Assembly: GCA_021736785.1 (NCBI GenBank)
Contig: JAIPFF010000052.1
Coordinates: forward strand, 1 to 41,165
DNA: 41,165 nt
Direction of reading: 5' to 3'
Source: Thiohalocapsa sp.
GTDB taxonomy: Bacteria; Pseudomonadota; Gammaproteobacteria; Chromatiales; Chromatiaceae
A model generated the notes under the pieces. The model was not told the origin of the DNA. It saw only the letters and a program-made list of their open reading frames with translations, and ran no database searches. Positions within the stretch are counted from its first letter, which is position 1. Every line of letters starts with the position of its first letter. Both the position numbers and the translations under genes were made by a program. Shown here one piece after another: positions 1 through 7,742 of this stretch.

Positions 1-161
1 GCGCGAGAAGCGCCGAGCGGATCGACGCTGCTCGCGCGAACCGGTCCGCGTATACGCCGACACCGCGAAGCCTTGACCGACGGCGAGCGGCGCAACGCCG
101 GCGGCCGGCGAGCGCGATCCGCGTCGGCATCGCAGCCCGCGGTGCTTGCCGCCGGCGCCGG

Positions 162-1976
162 CTACAAAGCCTCCGCGGGCTCGTCGGCCTCGACCGTCTT
201 CGCCATGCGCTTGGCGAAGTAGTAGATCCGCTTCAGCTTCTCGATAATGTCCATCTCGATGGTATAGGCAGGAATACGGTTCGGCTCCTCGGCCACTAGG
301 CGCAGGGCCTGATGGGCGGCGGCCGAGTCCGCGATGCGCGTGATCTCCTGCTTCATGGAGGTGACGGTGCGGGCGGCCAACTCGTTCTTCTGCGCAACCG
401 CCTGAACGGCCGCCTCCACCGCGCGGTTGACGACGACGTGAAAATTGCTCAGCACCTCGCGTGTCGGCTGGCTGATGGAGACCCCCTCGTCGATGCGCTC
501 GTGGCCGAGCACGACCAGGTTGGTCTCGATGACGTCGCCGATATTTTCCAACTCGTTGACCGCGTCCATCAGCCGGATCAGATCGCTGGTCTGGCGTTCC
601 GTTAAGCTCAAGCGGCTGATTTTACTCAGGTATGAAAGGATTTGGGCGTGCAGGATGTCCACGTCGTCGTCCATGCGCTCGATGTCGTGCAGCGTCTCTT
701 TGTTGCCGCTGAGTATCGCCGGCATGATCCGCTCCATCATGTCGCGCACCCGCTCGCCCATGTGCAGCACTTCGAGCCGCACCCGATCGATCGCCAGCGA
801 CGGCGTTGCCAGCAACTCGTCATCGAGATAGCGGGCGCGGACCATCAAGGGTTCTTCTCCCAAGGGCTTATCCGGCACCAGCCACTCCGCAAGCCGCGCG
901 AACTGACCGGTGAAGCTGATGAAAATCAGGGTATTGGCGACATTGAACAATGTATGCGCATTGGCGATCTGGCGCGGGGCTTCCGCCGCGATTCGATCCA
1001 TCACCGGCAGGTCGGGGTGCTTCGGCGAGATCATCTGCACGAATTCCGCGAGTTGAGCGATGAAGCCGAACCAAATAATCACGCCCGCGACGTTGAAGAG
1101 AATATGCACGACCGCCGCGCGTACCGCCTCCCTCGGCTTGCCGATGGCGGCCAGCAGCGCGGTCACGCAGGTACCGATATTGGCGCCCAAGGCGAGCGCG
1201 ATACCGGCCGGCAGGGTGACGAAGCCCTGGCTTGCCATCACGATAACAATGCCGGTGGTGGCGGCGGACGACTGGATCAGGCCGGTGAACAGCGCCGCCA
1301 CTGCGATGCCGATCAGCGGATTTTCCATATGCTCCATCAAATCCAGGAACGGCTCGTAGCTGCGCAGCGGTTCCATGGACTCGCTCATGACGCCCATGCC
1401 GAAGAACACCATGCCCAAGCCCATCAGCATGCCGCCGTACTGGCGAATGCGCTCCGACTTCGAGGTAAACAACATCGCGAAGCCGACACCGATCATCAGC
1501 AGCGCGGCCTGGGTCACCTTGAATGCAATCAGCTGCGCGGTCATCGTCGAGCCGATGTTGGCGCCCATGATGACGCCGACCGATTGGGCCAGCGACATCA
1601 GTCCCGCGCTGATGAAGCCCACCACCAGCACGGTCGTCACCGAAGATGAGTTGATCACCGCGGTGACGAAGGCGCCGGTGATCGCGCCCATGAATCGGTT
1701 TGTGGTCAGGCGCGCGAGAATATCCTTCATGCGCTCCCCGGCCACGGCCTTCAGGGCATCGGCCATCTGATCCATGCCGAACAGAAACAGCGCCAGGCCG
1801 CCGAACAGGCCCATGCCCATGTTCCACCAATTGATGTCGGCGGCGGCAGCAGCGTCGGGATCCGCCGCCAGCGCGACAACGGCGCTGCCGGCCAGCGCGA
1901 GACCGAGCAAGACAGCCGCCGAGCGGCGCGAGCGTGCCGAGAGCGGGAGCAGTGCATTCGTGATGCGCAGGCTCAT
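162..1976 (-). CDS. Na/Pi cotransporter family protein with C-terminal PhoU-like domain
   Basis: This is a 604-residue inner-membrane protein of the NptA/Na-Pi cotransporter II family, expected to move phosphate with sodium. An N-terminal hydrophobic stretch (about residues 20-38) precedes a membrane region with the two inverted family repeats, visible as INSSSVTT (near 107) and IQSSAATT (near 235). From about residue 390 to the end it is charged and helical, resembling PhoU, a domain often fused to bacterial members of this family. The start codon overlaps the stop of the upstream universal stress protein gene by four bases (ATGA), so the two are almost certainly cotranscribed and translationally coupled. 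A PHO box lies upstream of the pair. Sodium and phosphate as substrates are inferred from family membership. Confidence 0.93.
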   Translation of the reverse strand: MSLRITNALLPLSARSRRSAAVLLGLALAGSAVVALAADPDAAAAADINWWNMGMGLFGGLALFLFGMDQMADALKAVAGERMKDILARLTTNRFMGAITGAFVTAVINSSSVTTVLVVGFISAGLMSLAQSVGVIMGANIGSTMTAQLIAFKVTQAALLMIGVGFAMLFTSKSERIRQYGGMLMGLGMVFFGMGVMSESMEPLRSYEPFLDLMEHMENPLIGIAVAALFTGLIQSSAATTGIVIVMASQGFVTLPAGIALALGANIGTCVTALLAAIGKPREAVRAAVVHILFNVAGVIIWFGFIAQLAEFVQMISPKHPDLPVMDRIAAEAPRQIANAHTLFNVANTLIFISFTGQFARLAEWLVPDKPLGEEPLMVRARYLDDELLATPSLAIDRVRLEVLHMGERVRDMMERIMPAILSGNKETLHDIERMDDDVDILHAQILSYLSKISRLSLTERQTSDLIRLMDAVNELENIGDVIETNLVVLGHERIDEGVSISQPTREVLSNFHVVVNRAVEAAVQAVAQKNELAARTVTSMKQEITRIADSAAAHQALRLVAEEPNRIPAYTIEMDIIEKLKRIYYFAKRMAKTVEADEPAEAL

Positions 1977-2455
1977 GCCGTTCTGCCCGGGGCTGACTTG
2001 ACCACCGTTACGGGAACCTTGGCCAGATGCACCACCTGTTCCGCCACCGAGCCGATCAGCAGGTGCTTCCAGCCAGTCAGGCCCATGCTCCCCAAGACGA
2101 TGATGCTTGCGTTGGTCTTGTCGGCAACCTCCAGGATGCGCGAGCTCGGTAGACCCTTCACGAGCATGGAGTCGAGTTGCTTCAGCTTTTTCAATTCGCC
2201 ATGCTCCTTGACTACGCGCTGAAGAAACTCCTCGAGCATTTCGGCGGCACCGTCTTCGATGCGCGATAGCTGTTTCTTCTTCAGCGCCTTACTGTAATAA
2301 CCGGGCATTGAGCTCGGGTCATGAACGACGTGCAGGACAAGCAGCGGACGCTGCATGCAGCGTGCGAGCTCGACTGCGTGCATCAGGGCTGCCTCCGAGG
2401 GGGCGGAAAAATCGACGGGTGCCAGGATCGGACCCGGTTTCTGTTTTTCGGTCAT
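1973..2455 (-). CDS. Universal stress protein (UspA family)
   Basis: A 160-residue cytoplasmic protein with the Usp alpha/beta fold. It opens with the typical strand GPILAPVDFS and near residue 120 carries an intact ATP-binding signature, G-SM-G-(9 residues)-GS (GSMGLTG...IGS), so it is probably an ATP-binding Usp. It is the first gene of a two-gene operon with the Na/Pi transporter, overlapping it by four bases. The presence of a PHO box about 110 bases upstream suggests induction under phosphate starvation. Its exact role is unknown, as for most Usp proteins; the coupling suggests it modulates or protects cells during phosphate-limited growth. Confidence 0.93.
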   Translation of the reverse strand: MTEKQKPGPILAPVDFSAPSEAALMHAVELARCMQRPLLVLHVVHDPSSMPGYYSKALKKKQLSRIEDGAAEMLEEFLQRVVKEHGELKKLKQLDSMLVKGLPSSRILEVADKTNASIIVLGSMGLTGWKHLLIGSVAEQVVHLAKVPVTVVKSAPGRTA

Positions 2456-2565
2456 CCCTCTTCTCCCGTGCTGTTTGCACCCCGGCCGGTTCGGGTCGCG
2501 GCCCGCATTTCTGCGCCGGAGCGGTGGTGGTAGTGGTGGCGTGTCACCCCGATTATTACATTACT

Positions 2566-2583
2566 GTGACGGTTATATGACAG
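2566..2583 (-). promoter_or_regulatory. PHO box (PhoB-binding site) upstream of usp-nptA
   Basis: Read on the minus strand the site is CTGTCAT-ATAA-CCGTCAC: two 7-base direct repeats separated by a 4-base A/T spacer, which is the architecture of the PhoB consensus (CTGTCAT-AWAW-CTGTCAY). Only one base in the second repeat differs from consensus. A TAATAA -10-like hexamer follows about 8 bases downstream (about 2553-2558), roughly where a PhoB-dependent -10 sits. The start codon of the downstream usp gene is about 110 bases away. It precedes a phosphate transporter operon, which supports the call. Confidence 0.75.
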
Positions 2584-2671
2584 AGATAGTCGGGGAAAAC
2601 GTTCGGCCGCGACGATGTCTGCCGTCAGCGCTCCGGCGTCGCGGCTGGCGGGGCGCTCTGCCGGCGACATG

Positions 2672-4189
2672 TCACTCGGTCATGGTCCCCGTATGAATCA
2701 GTCTGTTGTAGACATCGAGCAGCGGCTCGGCGGGATATTTGAGCGGAACCAGGTGACGCCCGGTGCGGGTGATGACACCGACGGTCTTCGGGTTAGCCCC
2801 GAAAAGCACGTGGTGATGTTCGATGCCGCCAGCGTTCAACCAGTAGGTGTCGTCCGCGGAAAGCGGCGTATGGCCGACGACAAGCGGCGTGTCTTCGTCG
2901 GCTCCCAGACGTTTGCGTAAACGCTTGACATCGCCGCGGGCATAGCCGCCGGGCATGTTGGCATTGCGAAGACGCAGATGCGTGAGCTGATGCTGCAGCG
3001 CCGGTTTCTCGTGCGCGTTGATCAGGTCGTCTCTGGAAACGGACATCGTCGGCGCCCCCGCATGGCAGCAGATGAACTGCGGAGAGACCGCGATATAGGG
3101 CAAAACGTCGTAGAGGCGCTGCATCGCATCGCGGTATTCGGCGCCTCGGCGGTCGTGCAGCGCCTTTTCCCAAAGCAGCCCCTGCGGTACGCCGCCCTTG
3201 TTCACGTCCTCGGAGAAGCTGTCGTGATTACCGCGGAGATAGAACACACGCTCGGGAAACAGCAGCTTGAGCCGGAAGATCAGATCCATCAGCAGCATGG
3301 ACATGTCCATTTCATCCTCCCTGCCGGGCTCGTCCGGGTGCACCGCGTCACCGACGAGGATCAGCATGCCGCTGCCGTCCTGCAGGGATTCCAGGAAGCC
3401 GTTCTGCGTCAGAATGACAAGCAGGTTGTCAATGCGCGCGTGCAGGTCGCCGACGAAGATCGGGGCCGGTCGGCCGGGAAGCTGCAGCAGGCTGCCGGGG
3501 CGCCCGTCACGCGCCTGAGGCCGGTAGGGCTCGCGGCCCATCAGTGCAATGACCTGCTCCAACAGGGCCAGGCCTTCGCTGCGCGACGGGCATTCGATGG
3601 GACTGCCGAGCAGTTTCGCGAGCCGCTCGATTTTGCGCTTACGCCATCGCACCATCCGGTCGATGAGATCCTTGTCCTTGACGGGGGCGACGCAGGCGTC
3701 GCGCTTCGATGACTTTCTCTTCAACGACAGGCCATTGTCGTTCAGCTTCAGGCGCAGGTGCTGCTCGGCCACGACTTTCGGGTAGTCGAGCAGCAGGCGC
3801 TGCAGCAAGCTCTCGCGACCGAGCGTCAAAGACGCTCCCTCCGCTAGCCGCACGAAGCCGCTGATACCGTTAAAGAACGTCTGCGGGTCGAACAGCAGGT
3901 AGTCGCCGCTGGCATGGAAACGACCGCGTGCGTCGATGACCATCTCGGGGTCCATGTGCAGGCGATAGCCGTCTTCGCCGCCGAGCAGCAGCTGCAGCGT
4001 CAACATCGGTGCCGGCACACGCACCTTCTTGGGTCCCAGCCGCACCGAGCCCCGCAGATCCACGTCATCGCATTCCTGCATGTCGTGGATCAGTTCGTCG
4101 AAATAGCTCAGGAAGGTTTTTCTGGAGACTTGAGTCGATCGAGCCATTGTCTGCTTCGGTGGTGCTGGTGATGTCGTCGGCGGAAGCAT
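2672..4189 (-). CDS. Metallophosphoesterase (calcineurin-like)
   Basis: A 505-residue protein whose C-terminal half has the calcineurin-like metallophosphoesterase motifs in order: GDLHARIDN (about 243), GDAVH (about 277), GNHDSF (about 320), and later histidines in CCHAG and GHTPLS. These ligate a dinuclear metal centre. The N-terminal 200 residues are less conserved and do not match a domain I recognise; a basic stretch (KRKSSKRD, KRKIERL) is present. There is no signal peptide, so it is likely cytoplasmic. The substrate is unknown; it could be a Ser/Thr protein phosphatase or act on another phosphoester. It lies downstream of a P-loop gene in a phosphate-related block. A second possible start is the ATG at 4147, which removes 14 low-complexity residues; neither start has a convincing ribosome site. 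Confidence 0.82.
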   Translation of the reverse strand: MLPPTTSPAPPKQTMARSTQVSRKTFLSYFDELIHDMQECDDVDLRGSVRLGPKKVRVPAPMLTLQLLLGGEDGYRLHMDPEMVIDARGRFHASGDYLLFDPQTFFNGISGFVRLAEGASLTLGRESLLQRLLLDYPKVVAEQHLRLKLNDNGLSLKRKSSKRDACVAPVKDKDLIDRMVRWRKRKIERLAKLLGSPIECPSRSEGLALLEQVIALMGREPYRPQARDGRPGSLLQLPGRPAPIFVGDLHARIDNLLVILTQNGFLESLQDGSGMLILVGDAVHPDEPGREDEMDMSMLLMDLIFRLKLLFPERVFYLRGNHDSFSEDVNKGGVPQGLLWEKALHDRRGAEYRDAMQRLYDVLPYIAVSPQFICCHAGAPTMSVSRDDLINAHEKPALQHQLTHLRLRNANMPGGYARGDVKRLRKRLGADEDTPLVVGHTPLSADDTYWLNAGGIEHHHVLFGANPKTVGVITRTGRHLVPLKYPAEPLLDVYNRLIHTGTMTE

Positions 4190-4285
4190 GCCCGCCGGTG
4201 AAGGTCGCGTGCGGCGGTCCTATCGCGCTGCCGGCAATTCCTGCCGGCGGATTCCCGGGCCGTACTTTTGCCGTGGCGCCACAGA

Positions 4286-4420
4286 CCTAGGTAGGCGCCG
4301 AAATAGTCAGCGCTTCCCGTGCGGGGCAGGATGCCTCGCCATTTTCAAGCGCCCAAGCGCCTGAAAATGGCGCAACCAGGAAACCGCGTTTTCGGGTTCC
4401 GTCTGATTTTTCCCTAGGTA
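4286..4420. repeat. Strong inverted repeat flanked by 8-bp direct repeats
   Basis: Between the metallophosphoesterase and the P-loop gene, CGCCATTTTCA (4337-4347) is perfectly complementary to TGAAAATGGCG (4362-4372). The helix continues after one mismatch with four more pairs closing a CCAA loop. No T tract follows on either strand, so it is not a classical Rho-independent terminator. The octamer CCTAGGTA occurs on both sides (4286-4293 and 4413-4420). It may be an intercistronic stem-loop or a REP-like or miniature mobile element scar; I see no terminal inverted repeats. Confidence 0.5.
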
Positions 4421-5097
4421 CCAAGTAGGTCGGTGATGCCGCCGGCCTGCGGAGATTCATCGCGAATACGCATCGGCCGGCTTCGCACCCGCTCGCGTAC
4501 GTACACCCGCATTCCGTGGCGGTGGAACAACAGCGCGATGCGGGCAAACACATGCAACTGCTCTCGGATCTGGTCCATATCGAGCCTGGCGTCCACCGGA
4601 TGCGTGCCGGCCCGCGCGCGACGGCAGCGTACTGCAAAGATCCGCTCCGGCGACGGCAGCAGAAATTCGAAGACGAAGCGCCCGTGCCAGTCTACCGAGA
4701 GCAGGTGGCGCTTTGCCGGCGGCAACCAGATGCGGGACTCATCCAGTACAAAAGTGCTCCAGTTGTCGAGCCAGCATTCGTCGAACAGGCTGAGACTCTG
4801 TGCCTCGCCTTCGAAGGGAAGCCCGAGATGGACCTCTCTGGGCCGCACCGCGAGCCTTTGCGAGCGCCACCAGCCCTTTTGCGCCAAATCCACATAGCCC
4901 TCTTCGGGCCATCCGCCGATGTTGCGTATGAAGGTGGACTTTCCCGATCCGGGCGGACCCGTAACGATGATTTGATTGAAGCGCACCGCACGGTCGGCCG
5001 GCACCTTTCGAAAGAATTGCACCTCGGCGACCGGCACCAGCTCCAGGCCGAACAGCACGGTCGTCGCAAATGGCCTCGGGCTCGTGGCGGATCGCAT
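4414..5097 (-). CDS. P-loop ATP-binding protein of unknown function
   Basis: A protein of about 227 residues with a clear Walker A motif, GPPGSGKST, near residue 50. It is followed by hydrophobic strands and an acidic segment (FVLDES) that could serve as Walker B. No further domain is recognisable. The reading frame is open up to an ATG at 5232, but that start would overlap the end of the PiT gene by 53 bases and add a basic, low-complexity leader; I prefer the ATG at 5097, without strong ribosome-site support. It lies between the PiT permease and the metallophosphoesterase on the same strand, so it may work with the phosphatase as an NTP-dependent partner. That is inference from context only. 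Confidence 0.7.
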   Translation of the reverse strand: MRSATSPRPFATTVLFGLELVPVAEVQFFRKVPADRAVRFNQIIVTGPPGSGKSTFIRNIGGWPEEGYVDLAQKGWWRSQRLAVRPREVHLGLPFEGEAQSLSLFDECWLDNWSTFVLDESRIWLPPAKRHLLSVDWHGRFVFEFLLPSPERIFAVRCRRARAGTHPVDARLDMDQIREQLHVFARIALLFHRHGMRVYVRERVRSRPMRIRDESPQAGGITDLLGT

Positions 5098-5179
5098 CCA
5101 AGCAAGACGAACACTGTTGGGCGCAGCCCGCCTCGCGCGGCTGCGTACATGCCGCGTGGCGGCGGGGTCTGCCGGCCGA

Positions 5180-6445
5180 TTAGCCGAAGATCGCTTTAAA
5201 GATAAAGAAGAATATCGCGGCCAGTATCGCACCGGCAGGGAGTGTGACTATCCACGAGACGAAGATATTTCCGATGACCCGCAGATCCAGCGCGCCGATA
5301 CCGCGCGCCAGCCCCACGCCCATGACCGCGCCCACGGCGATATGCGTCGTCGAGACCGGCAGGCCCGTCTTCGAGGCCAGGACGACTGTCGTCGCGGCCG
5401 CCAGCGTCGCGCAATAGCCGCGAGTCGGCGTCAGCTCGGTGATGCGCGTGCCGATCGTCTGCATCACCCGATAACCGAGGGTCGCAAGCCCGACCACGAT
5501 ACCGACGCCGCCGAGGATCAGTATCCAGAGGGGCAGTGAAGCCTTCTGCGCGACCTCTCCGCCGCTCTGCACGATGGAAACGACCGCCGCCATGGGGCCG
5601 ATGCCGTTGGCGACATCGTTGGATCCGTGGGCGAACGCCATTGCGCAGGCGGTGAAAATCATCATCGGCGCGAACACGCGCTCGACGCTTGCGTAGTGGA
5701 AGCCTTTGTCTTCGTCGGGGCGCGGCTTGACGCGATCGATCATGAATTTGCCGATGCCGGCGACGAGGACGCCGATAACGGTTGCCGCCGCCATGCTCTC
5801 CCAAGTGCTCAAGTGCAGATCAAGATGCTTCAACCCCTTGAACAGGGTCACCAGGCTGACGATCCAGCCGACGGCGAAAATGTACAGTGGTCCCCAGCGC
5901 CGGGCGCTGGCGAACGGGTCGGGGGCATTCAGAATCAGCTTGCGGATGCTGAGCATCAACAGCAGCGCGAGAACGCCGCCGAGCACGGGCGAGACGACCC
6001 AGCTCGCCGCGATCTGCCCGATGGTGCCCCAGTCGACGGCCTCGATGCCGATGCCCGCCACGGCGAAGCCGACGATGGCGCCGACAATCGAGTGCGTGGT
6101 CGAAACGGGCCAGCCGCGGGTGGTCGCGATCATCAGCCACACGGCCGCGGCCAGCAACGCCGCGAGCATGCCGTACACGAGAAGTTCGGGAGAGCCGGTA
6201 AGCGGCTCCGGGTCGATGATGCCTTTGCGGATGGTCGATGTGACGGTGCCGCCGGCCAGGAAGGCACCGGCAAACTCGAACACCGCCGCGATCAGGATGG
6301 CCTGTTTGACGGTGATGGCGCCCGACCCCACCGACGTACCCATGGCGTTGGCCACGTCGTTGGCGCCTATCCCCCAGGTCATGTAGAGGCCGAAAATGAC
6401 AGCCAGAACCAGAAAGACGGTCCCGTGGGTGGCGATAATTTCCAT
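5180..6445 (-). CDS. Inorganic phosphate transporter, PiT family
   Basis: A 421-residue integral membrane protein, typical in length for bacterial PiT permeases that import metal-phosphate with protons. The two family signatures are present: GANDVANAMGTSVGSGA near residue 27 and HGSNDVANGIGPMAAV near residue 270. The paired STTH motifs (VSTTHSIVGA and VSTTHIAVGA) reflect the internal duplication. The start is well set by GAGGAG five bases before the ATG. It follows a DUF47/PhoU-like gene on the same strand with a gap of 195 bases, the standard pairing for this family. PiT is a low-affinity system, complementing the PHO-box-associated NptA system nearby. Confidence 0.95.
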   Translation of the reverse strand: MEIIATHGTVFLVLAVIFGLYMTWGIGANDVANAMGTSVGSGAITVKQAILIAAVFEFAGAFLAGGTVTSTIRKGIIDPEPLTGSPELLVYGMLAALLAAAVWLMIATTRGWPVSTTHSIVGAIVGFAVAGIGIEAVDWGTIGQIAASWVVSPVLGGVLALLLMLSIRKLILNAPDPFASARRWGPLYIFAVGWIVSLVTLFKGLKHLDLHLSTWESMAAATVIGVLVAGIGKFMIDRVKPRPDEDKGFHYASVERVFAPMMIFTACAMAFAHGSNDVANGIGPMAAVVSIVQSGGEVAQKASLPLWILILGGVGIVVGLATLGYRVMQTIGTRITELTPTRGYCATLAAATTVVLASKTGLPVSTTHIAVGAVMGVGLARGIGALDLRVIGNIFVSWIVTLPAGAILAAIFFFIFKAIFG

Positions 6446-6600
6446 GACAACTCCTCGGTGCGGACTCGATCAGGGTTTGCGGCGGCGTGCTGGTACTGTC
6501 GTGAAACTGCGCTCGATCGGCAGCGTCGAGCAGTCCCGCTGTCCGCGGGGCGGGGGCGAGGCTCGTGGAAAACGGGATCGCGCGTTGCCCTCGGACATGC

Positions 6601-6627
6601 CCGCCCTAGGGCGGCGCGCGATCGCGC
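6601..6627. repeat. Two adjacent palindromes in the DUF47-pit gap
   Basis: CCGCCCTAGGGCGG (6601-6614) and GCGCGATCGCGC (6616-6627) are perfect palindromes side by side, just after the DUF47 stop codon. In the minus-strand transcript they could form intercistronic hairpins affecting RNA stability or readthrough into pit. No T tract is present. Confidence 0.45.
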
Positions 6628-6640
6628 CGGCCGCGGCGGC

Positions 6641-7321
6641 TCATCGAGCGATCAGCAGCAACAGGCGGTCGCCGACCTTCTCGGCATAGTCGGCGAGGTT
6701 GCCGATCCACTGGATCAGGCGATACCAGAACACGACCGAGACGGGGCTCATGCTGTCTTCGTGGAGGAACAGTTTGCGGCTCAGTGCGATGCCGAGCTCA
6801 TCGGTCTCGGTCTCGATGGCATTGAGCCGAGTCACCATTTCCTCGACGCGGGTCGCCTCCGGTCCGCGGAAGCCCGTTTCGACCAATTCGTCGAGCTCGC
6901 CGATGATGGTATTGGCCTGCGCGCAGGCATCGGTGCAGCGGGCGATCAGTGCGCGCAGGTCGTCCTGCATATCGTCCGGCACCGACATCTCGCGCTGCGC
7001 AAGTAGGCCCGCAATGTCTTGGGCCGTGTCGGCGATTGAATCCTGAACCTCCAGCACCTCGAGCAGGTCGCGCCGGTCGACGGGCATGAACAGGCTTTTG
7101 GGCAGGTGCAGCCGGACTTCGTTTTTGATGGTGTCCGCCTCGGATTCCTTGGCGAAGATCGTCTCGGTAATCGACGTTCGCTCGGCGTTGTCTCCGGCCA
7201 TCAGCGCTTCGAAAAGCGGGCCGACCTGGCCGACGCATTCGTTGACCAGCGCCATGTGCTGCTGCATAGGCTTGAAGGGAGAGCGCGCGAACAGCGCTGC
7301 AATCGGGTTGGTGGTCCGCAT
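6641..7321 (-). CDS. DUF47 family (PhoU-like) phosphate transport accessory protein
   Basis: A 226-residue all-helical cytoplasmic protein of the TIGR00153/DUF47 family, distantly related to PhoU. Members of this family normally sit directly upstream of PiT permeases, as here, and are thought to regulate or assist them. The sequence begins with a typical PIAALFARSPFKPMQQHM segment and contains acidic helices (EADTIKNEVRLHL, ESIADTAQDIAG) resembling PhoU metal-binding motifs. It is the first gene of the minus-strand phosphate block, and the 421-base gap upstream would hold its promoter. Confidence 0.92.
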   Translation of the reverse strand: MRTTNPIAALFARSPFKPMQQHMALVNECVGQVGPLFEALMAGDNAERTSITETIFAKESEADTIKNEVRLHLPKSLFMPVDRRDLLEVLEVQDSIADTAQDIAGLLAQREMSVPDDMQDDLRALIARCTDACAQANTIIGELDELVETGFRGPEATRVEEMVTRLNAIETETDELGIALSRKLFLHEDSMSPVSVVFWYRLIQWIGNLADYAEKVGDRLLLLIAR

Positions 7322-7742
7322 TGTTGGTCTCCTACCCGTCTATTTGGCTCGAAAATCGCCCGGCGGCGCCGGACAGCGTGGGGGCTTTTCCGCGGAAAAA
7401 GGAAAGCCTTCGGCCATGATGTCGTGCCCGCGGTGCCGGGATCCATCGCCTCGGGGCCGATCTTTATCGTCGGGGCCGGCGTTCCCGACCGGCGTGTGGA
7501 GTGCGTGATAACAGTACATTCACGAAAGCGCAACAAATTTGTAACAATTCGATTGCTGTTTCGGTGCGCGAGCAAGCTAGTCGGAAGCCCCGCGGGCGGG
7601 CGAGCCGGGGTTCCGCGGCGGCAGGCGAGTCCGTGCTCCGGATGCGGGCGCCGGTTGCCGACATCGCCGCATTGCGCTCGGCGGCCGCTTGCCCTTGGTT
7701 TGCCCTACAATCGCGGTCTATTCCGCGACTAGGAGCAATCCT
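7322..7742. promoter_or_regulatory. Divergent intergenic region between phosphate block and HAMP receptor
   Basis: This 421-base region separates the minus-strand DUF47 gene from the plus-strand receptor and must contain promoters for both. The stretch 7505-7560 is AT-rich. At 7530-7547 the minus strand reads TTGTTAC-AAAT-TTGTTGC, two 7-base direct repeats 11 bases apart like a degraded PHO box; the same bases contain the palindrome ACAAATTTGT (7533-7542). An AGGAG ribosome site (7732-7736) precedes the receptor start. No gene is recognisable. Confidence 0.4.

Noticed and set aside
642-1649. Long plus-strand frame opposite the Na/Pi transporter gene
   Set aside because: Composition (many His, Arg, Gln) is that of the complementary strand of a GC-rich gene; no domain or ribosome site supports it.
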